Assembly: GCA_964473255.1 (NCBI GenBank)
Contig: CAYYOT010000007.1
Coordinates: 47,914-111,913, forward strand
Origin: Kuafuiihalomonas sp964473255
GTDB lineage: Bacteria; Myxococcota; Kuafuiibacteriia; Kuafuiibacteriales; Kuafuiibacteriaceae
Direction: 5' to 3'
Length of the DNA stretch: 64,000 nt
How positions within the stretch are numbered: position 1 is the first letter of the stretch; each line of letters begins with the position of its first letter. The translations under genes and the position numbers were made by a program. Shown here one piece after another: positions 62,456-64,000 of the stretch. Below the pieces are notes generated by a model. The model had not been told where the DNA came from. It made no database searches and saw only the letters and a list, made by a program, of their open reading frames with translations.

Positions 62456-63403
62456 GTGAAGCCCGAAAAGCCGCGCTACATCACGATCATGGTCATGCCG
62501 GAGACCTCGGCGGCCGAGGTCCGTCGGCTTCGGGTTCCCCGTCGTTGGCTGTCCGCGGGCCTTGGTGCCGTCGCCCTGCTTCTCCTCTCGGCCGTGATCG
62601 CCGTAGGCTACGGTTGGTCGAGACTCCGCCAGAGTGAGCGGGTCGTCGTCCTGCAGAACGAGAACGACGGCCTGCGGACCGAACTGCACAACCTCGACTT
62701 GCGGCTGAGTCGCGCCCACGACGTCGTCGAACGACTCCAGGGATACGAGGAGCGGCTGCGGAGCCTGACCATGGTCAGCGACCCGGCCCGCAACCTGGCC
62801 ATCGGGCCCGTGGGCACTTCGGATCCCCTCCAGCCGGTCGAGAGCATTCGCGTGTCTCACCTTCGGCGGGCGCTGCTTTCCGAAGCCACGGTCGACGAGT
62901 CGGTCGAGCTCATGACCTCCCGGATCGAGCAGCTCGAGGTCGAGAGCCAGAACGCCGAGGAAAAGGCTGGAGCGCTGGCGTCCTTTCTCGAAGGGCAGCG
63001 CTCCCGCTTGGCGTCGACCCCCAGTCGTCGGCCGAGCCCCGGCTACGTGAGCTCGACGTTCGGGATGCGGGTCGACCCGTTTACCGGACTTCCTCAGTTC
63101 CACTCCGGGACCGATTTCGCCGCCAACGTTGGGGCGCCGGTCTCGGCGACTGCCGACGGGGTCGTCATCGTCGCGGGCTCCTTCGGTGCCTTCGGCAATA
63201 CGGTGCAGATCGATCACGGCCATGGACTGACGACAGTCTACGGCCATCTCAATCGCGTCGACGTCCGACCCGGCGACGAGGTTCGCCGAGGCGACCGCGT
63301 CGGCGGCGTGGGCAACACGGGGCGCTCGACAGGACCGCATTTGCACTATGAAGTGCGGCTGAACGGAATTCCCCAAGATCCGAGTCGGTTCATCCTGGAC
63401 TGA
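62456..63403 (+). CDS. M23-family peptidoglycan endopeptidase, membrane-anchored
   Basis: A 315-residue cell-wall hydrolase. Start is GTG. An N-terminal anchor (about residues 32-54, LSAGLGAVALLLLSAVIAV) is followed by a coiled-coil stretch (SERVVVLQNENDGLRTEL, and again near 150-185) and a C-terminal LytM/M23 domain (about 195-312) with the zinc ligands in FHSGTDFAA (His, Asp) and PHLHYEVR (HxH), all intact. The coiled-coil plus M23 layout resembles divisome or envelope hydrolases. It is followed by secA, an arrangement known in several deltaproteobacteria. Confidence 0.93.
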   Translation: MKPEKPRYITIMVMPETSAAEVRRLRVPRRWLSAGLGAVALLLLSAVIAVGYGWSRLRQSERVVVLQNENDGLRTELHNLDLRLSRAHDVVERLQGYEERLRSLTMVSDPARNLAIGPVGTSDPLQPVESIRVSHLRRALLSEATVDESVELMTSRIEQLEVESQNAEEKAGALASFLEGQRSRLASTPSRRPSPGYVSSTFGMRVDPFTGLPQFHSGTDFAANVGAPVSATADGVVIVAGSFGAFGNTVQIDHGHGLTTVYGHLNRVDVRPGDEVRRGDRVGGVGNTGRSTGPHLHYEVRLNGIPQDPSRFILD

Positions 63404-63466
63404 CGAGCTTGACGAGCGGGCCAGGGTCTCCAATAAAGCCGGGACCGAGGTGCAGGCCGCCGGTCC

Positions 63467-64000
63467 ATGTTCATGGGGTTTTTCACTAAAGTCTTCGGAA
63501 GCCGAAACGAGCGTCAGGTCCGACGTCTTCAGCCGGCCGTCAATGCCATCAACGAGCTCGAGCCGAGCATCGAAAAGCTGGACGACGCCCAGCTGCAGGC
63601 GAAGACCGCCGAGTTCCGCACTCGACTCGAGAACGGGGCATCCCTCGACGACTTGATCAACGAGACCTTCGCCGTCGTCCGAGAGGCTTCGCGCCGGGTG
63701 CTCAAGATGAGGCACTACGACGTGCAGCTGATCGGCGGGATGGTCCTGCACTCGGGCAAGATCGCCGAGATGCGTACCGGCGAAGGCAAGACGCTGGTCG
63801 CGACCCTGCCCGCGTATCTCAACGCGCTGTCCGGCAAGGGCGTGCACATCGTGACCGTCAACGACTACCTGGCCAACCGCGACGCGGAGTGGATGGGCAA
63901 GATCCATCGATTCCTCGGCCTCAGCGTGGGCACCGTCGTTCACGGCTACGACGACCAGCACAAGCAGACCCAGTACGGCTGCGACATCACCTACGGCACC
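63467..64000 (+). CDS. secA: Preprotein translocase ATPase SecA (3' partial)
   Basis: Motor of the Sec export pathway. The frame from ATG 63467 (MFMGFFTKVFGSRNER) runs without a stop to the window end, so only the first 178 residues are seen. ATG at 63473 (MGFFTKVFG) is an alternative start closer to the usual SecA N-terminus. Conserved features: LRP-type start of NBD1 (VLKMRHYDVQLIGGMVLHSG), Walker A MRTGEGKTLVATLPAYLNAL-type segment with GEGKT, and VHIVTVNDYLA followed by RDAEWMG. A long antisense open frame here is a shadow. Confidence 0.95.
   Translation, partial: MFMGFFTKVFGSRNERQVRRLQPAVNAINELEPSIEKLDDAQLQAKTAEFRTRLENGASLDDLINETFAVVREASRRVLKMRHYDVQLIGGMVLHSGKIAEMRTGEGKTLVATLPAYLNALSGKGVHIVTVNDYLANRDAEWMGKIHRFLGLSVGTVVHGYDDQHKQTQYGCDITYGT

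Noticed and set aside
62399..63961. 520-codon antisense frame over the M23 and secA genes
   Set aside because: Both plus-strand genes have intact catalytic motifs.

Overview
The window is high-G+C bacterial chromosome. It looks like a free-living Gram-negative from the Myxococcota or another former deltaproteobacterial lineage. Reasons: many lipoproteins with Cys lipoboxes, a Hanks-type Ser/Thr kinase, an FHA-GAF sigma-54 activator, Dickkopf-like Cys-rich lipoproteins, very large TPR and coiled-coil proteins, an outer-membrane TonB receptor and LpxC. The lineage is an inference from gene content, not from a marker tree. No insertion sequence, prophage, CRISPR array or rRNA was seen. There is no stretch over 300 bases without a protein or RNA gene.

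Layout. 1-2928: a fused glycyl-tRNA synthetase (5' end outside the window). 2935-9731 (minus): a signalling/envelope cluster of Ser/Thr kinase, exported repeat protein, FHA-GAF-sigma54 activator and two lipoproteins. 10020-13971: acyl-CoA synthetase, an exported protein and an arginase-fold protein whose metal site has decayed. 14030-18711: pheS-pheT, a MerR regulator and ihfA. 18734-20579: an FmdB-type zinc ribbon, tRNA-Cys and tRNA-Arg, a lipoprotein with about 46 cysteines, and a 56-residue lipoprotein. 20635-21843 (minus): L-2-hydroxyglutarate oxidase. 21889-28317: a Fur-box-controlled iron-acquisition operon (DUF4856-like lipoprotein, imelysin-like protein, HTTM membrane protein, FecA-like TonB receptor). 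28340-31329 (minus): two tandem ASH/VWA-like lipoprotein paralogues, one with an in-frame UGA. 31394-34614: a response regulator and two tandem amidohydrolases. 34724-39184: a methyltransferase-like head fused to a giant coiled coil.

39254-42780 is the most unusual part: five genes locked together by 4-base start/stop overlaps. They encode an E1-like adenylyltransferase fused to a TusA domain, a short second E1-like protein, a JAMM peptidase, an FHA protein and a LarE-type sulfur transferase. The first E1 lacks the N-terminal arginine-finger segment, and the second keeps that segment but has lost its nucleotide loop. This suggests a split, heterodimeric bacterial E1 working in sulfur or ubiquitin-like transfer.

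42848-47982: envelope proteins leading into ruvC-ruvA-ruvB and lpxC. 47979-49307 (minus): pabB. 49506-57643: a small conserved-looking protein, a large lipoprotein and a 1698-residue TPR protein. 57710-64000: a proline-rich membrane protein, recN, a PP2C phosphatase, an M23 peptidase and the start of secA (3' end outside the window). Phospho-signalling recurs along the window (kinase, two FHA proteins, PP2C phosphatase), but no link between these genes is shown by sequence alone.
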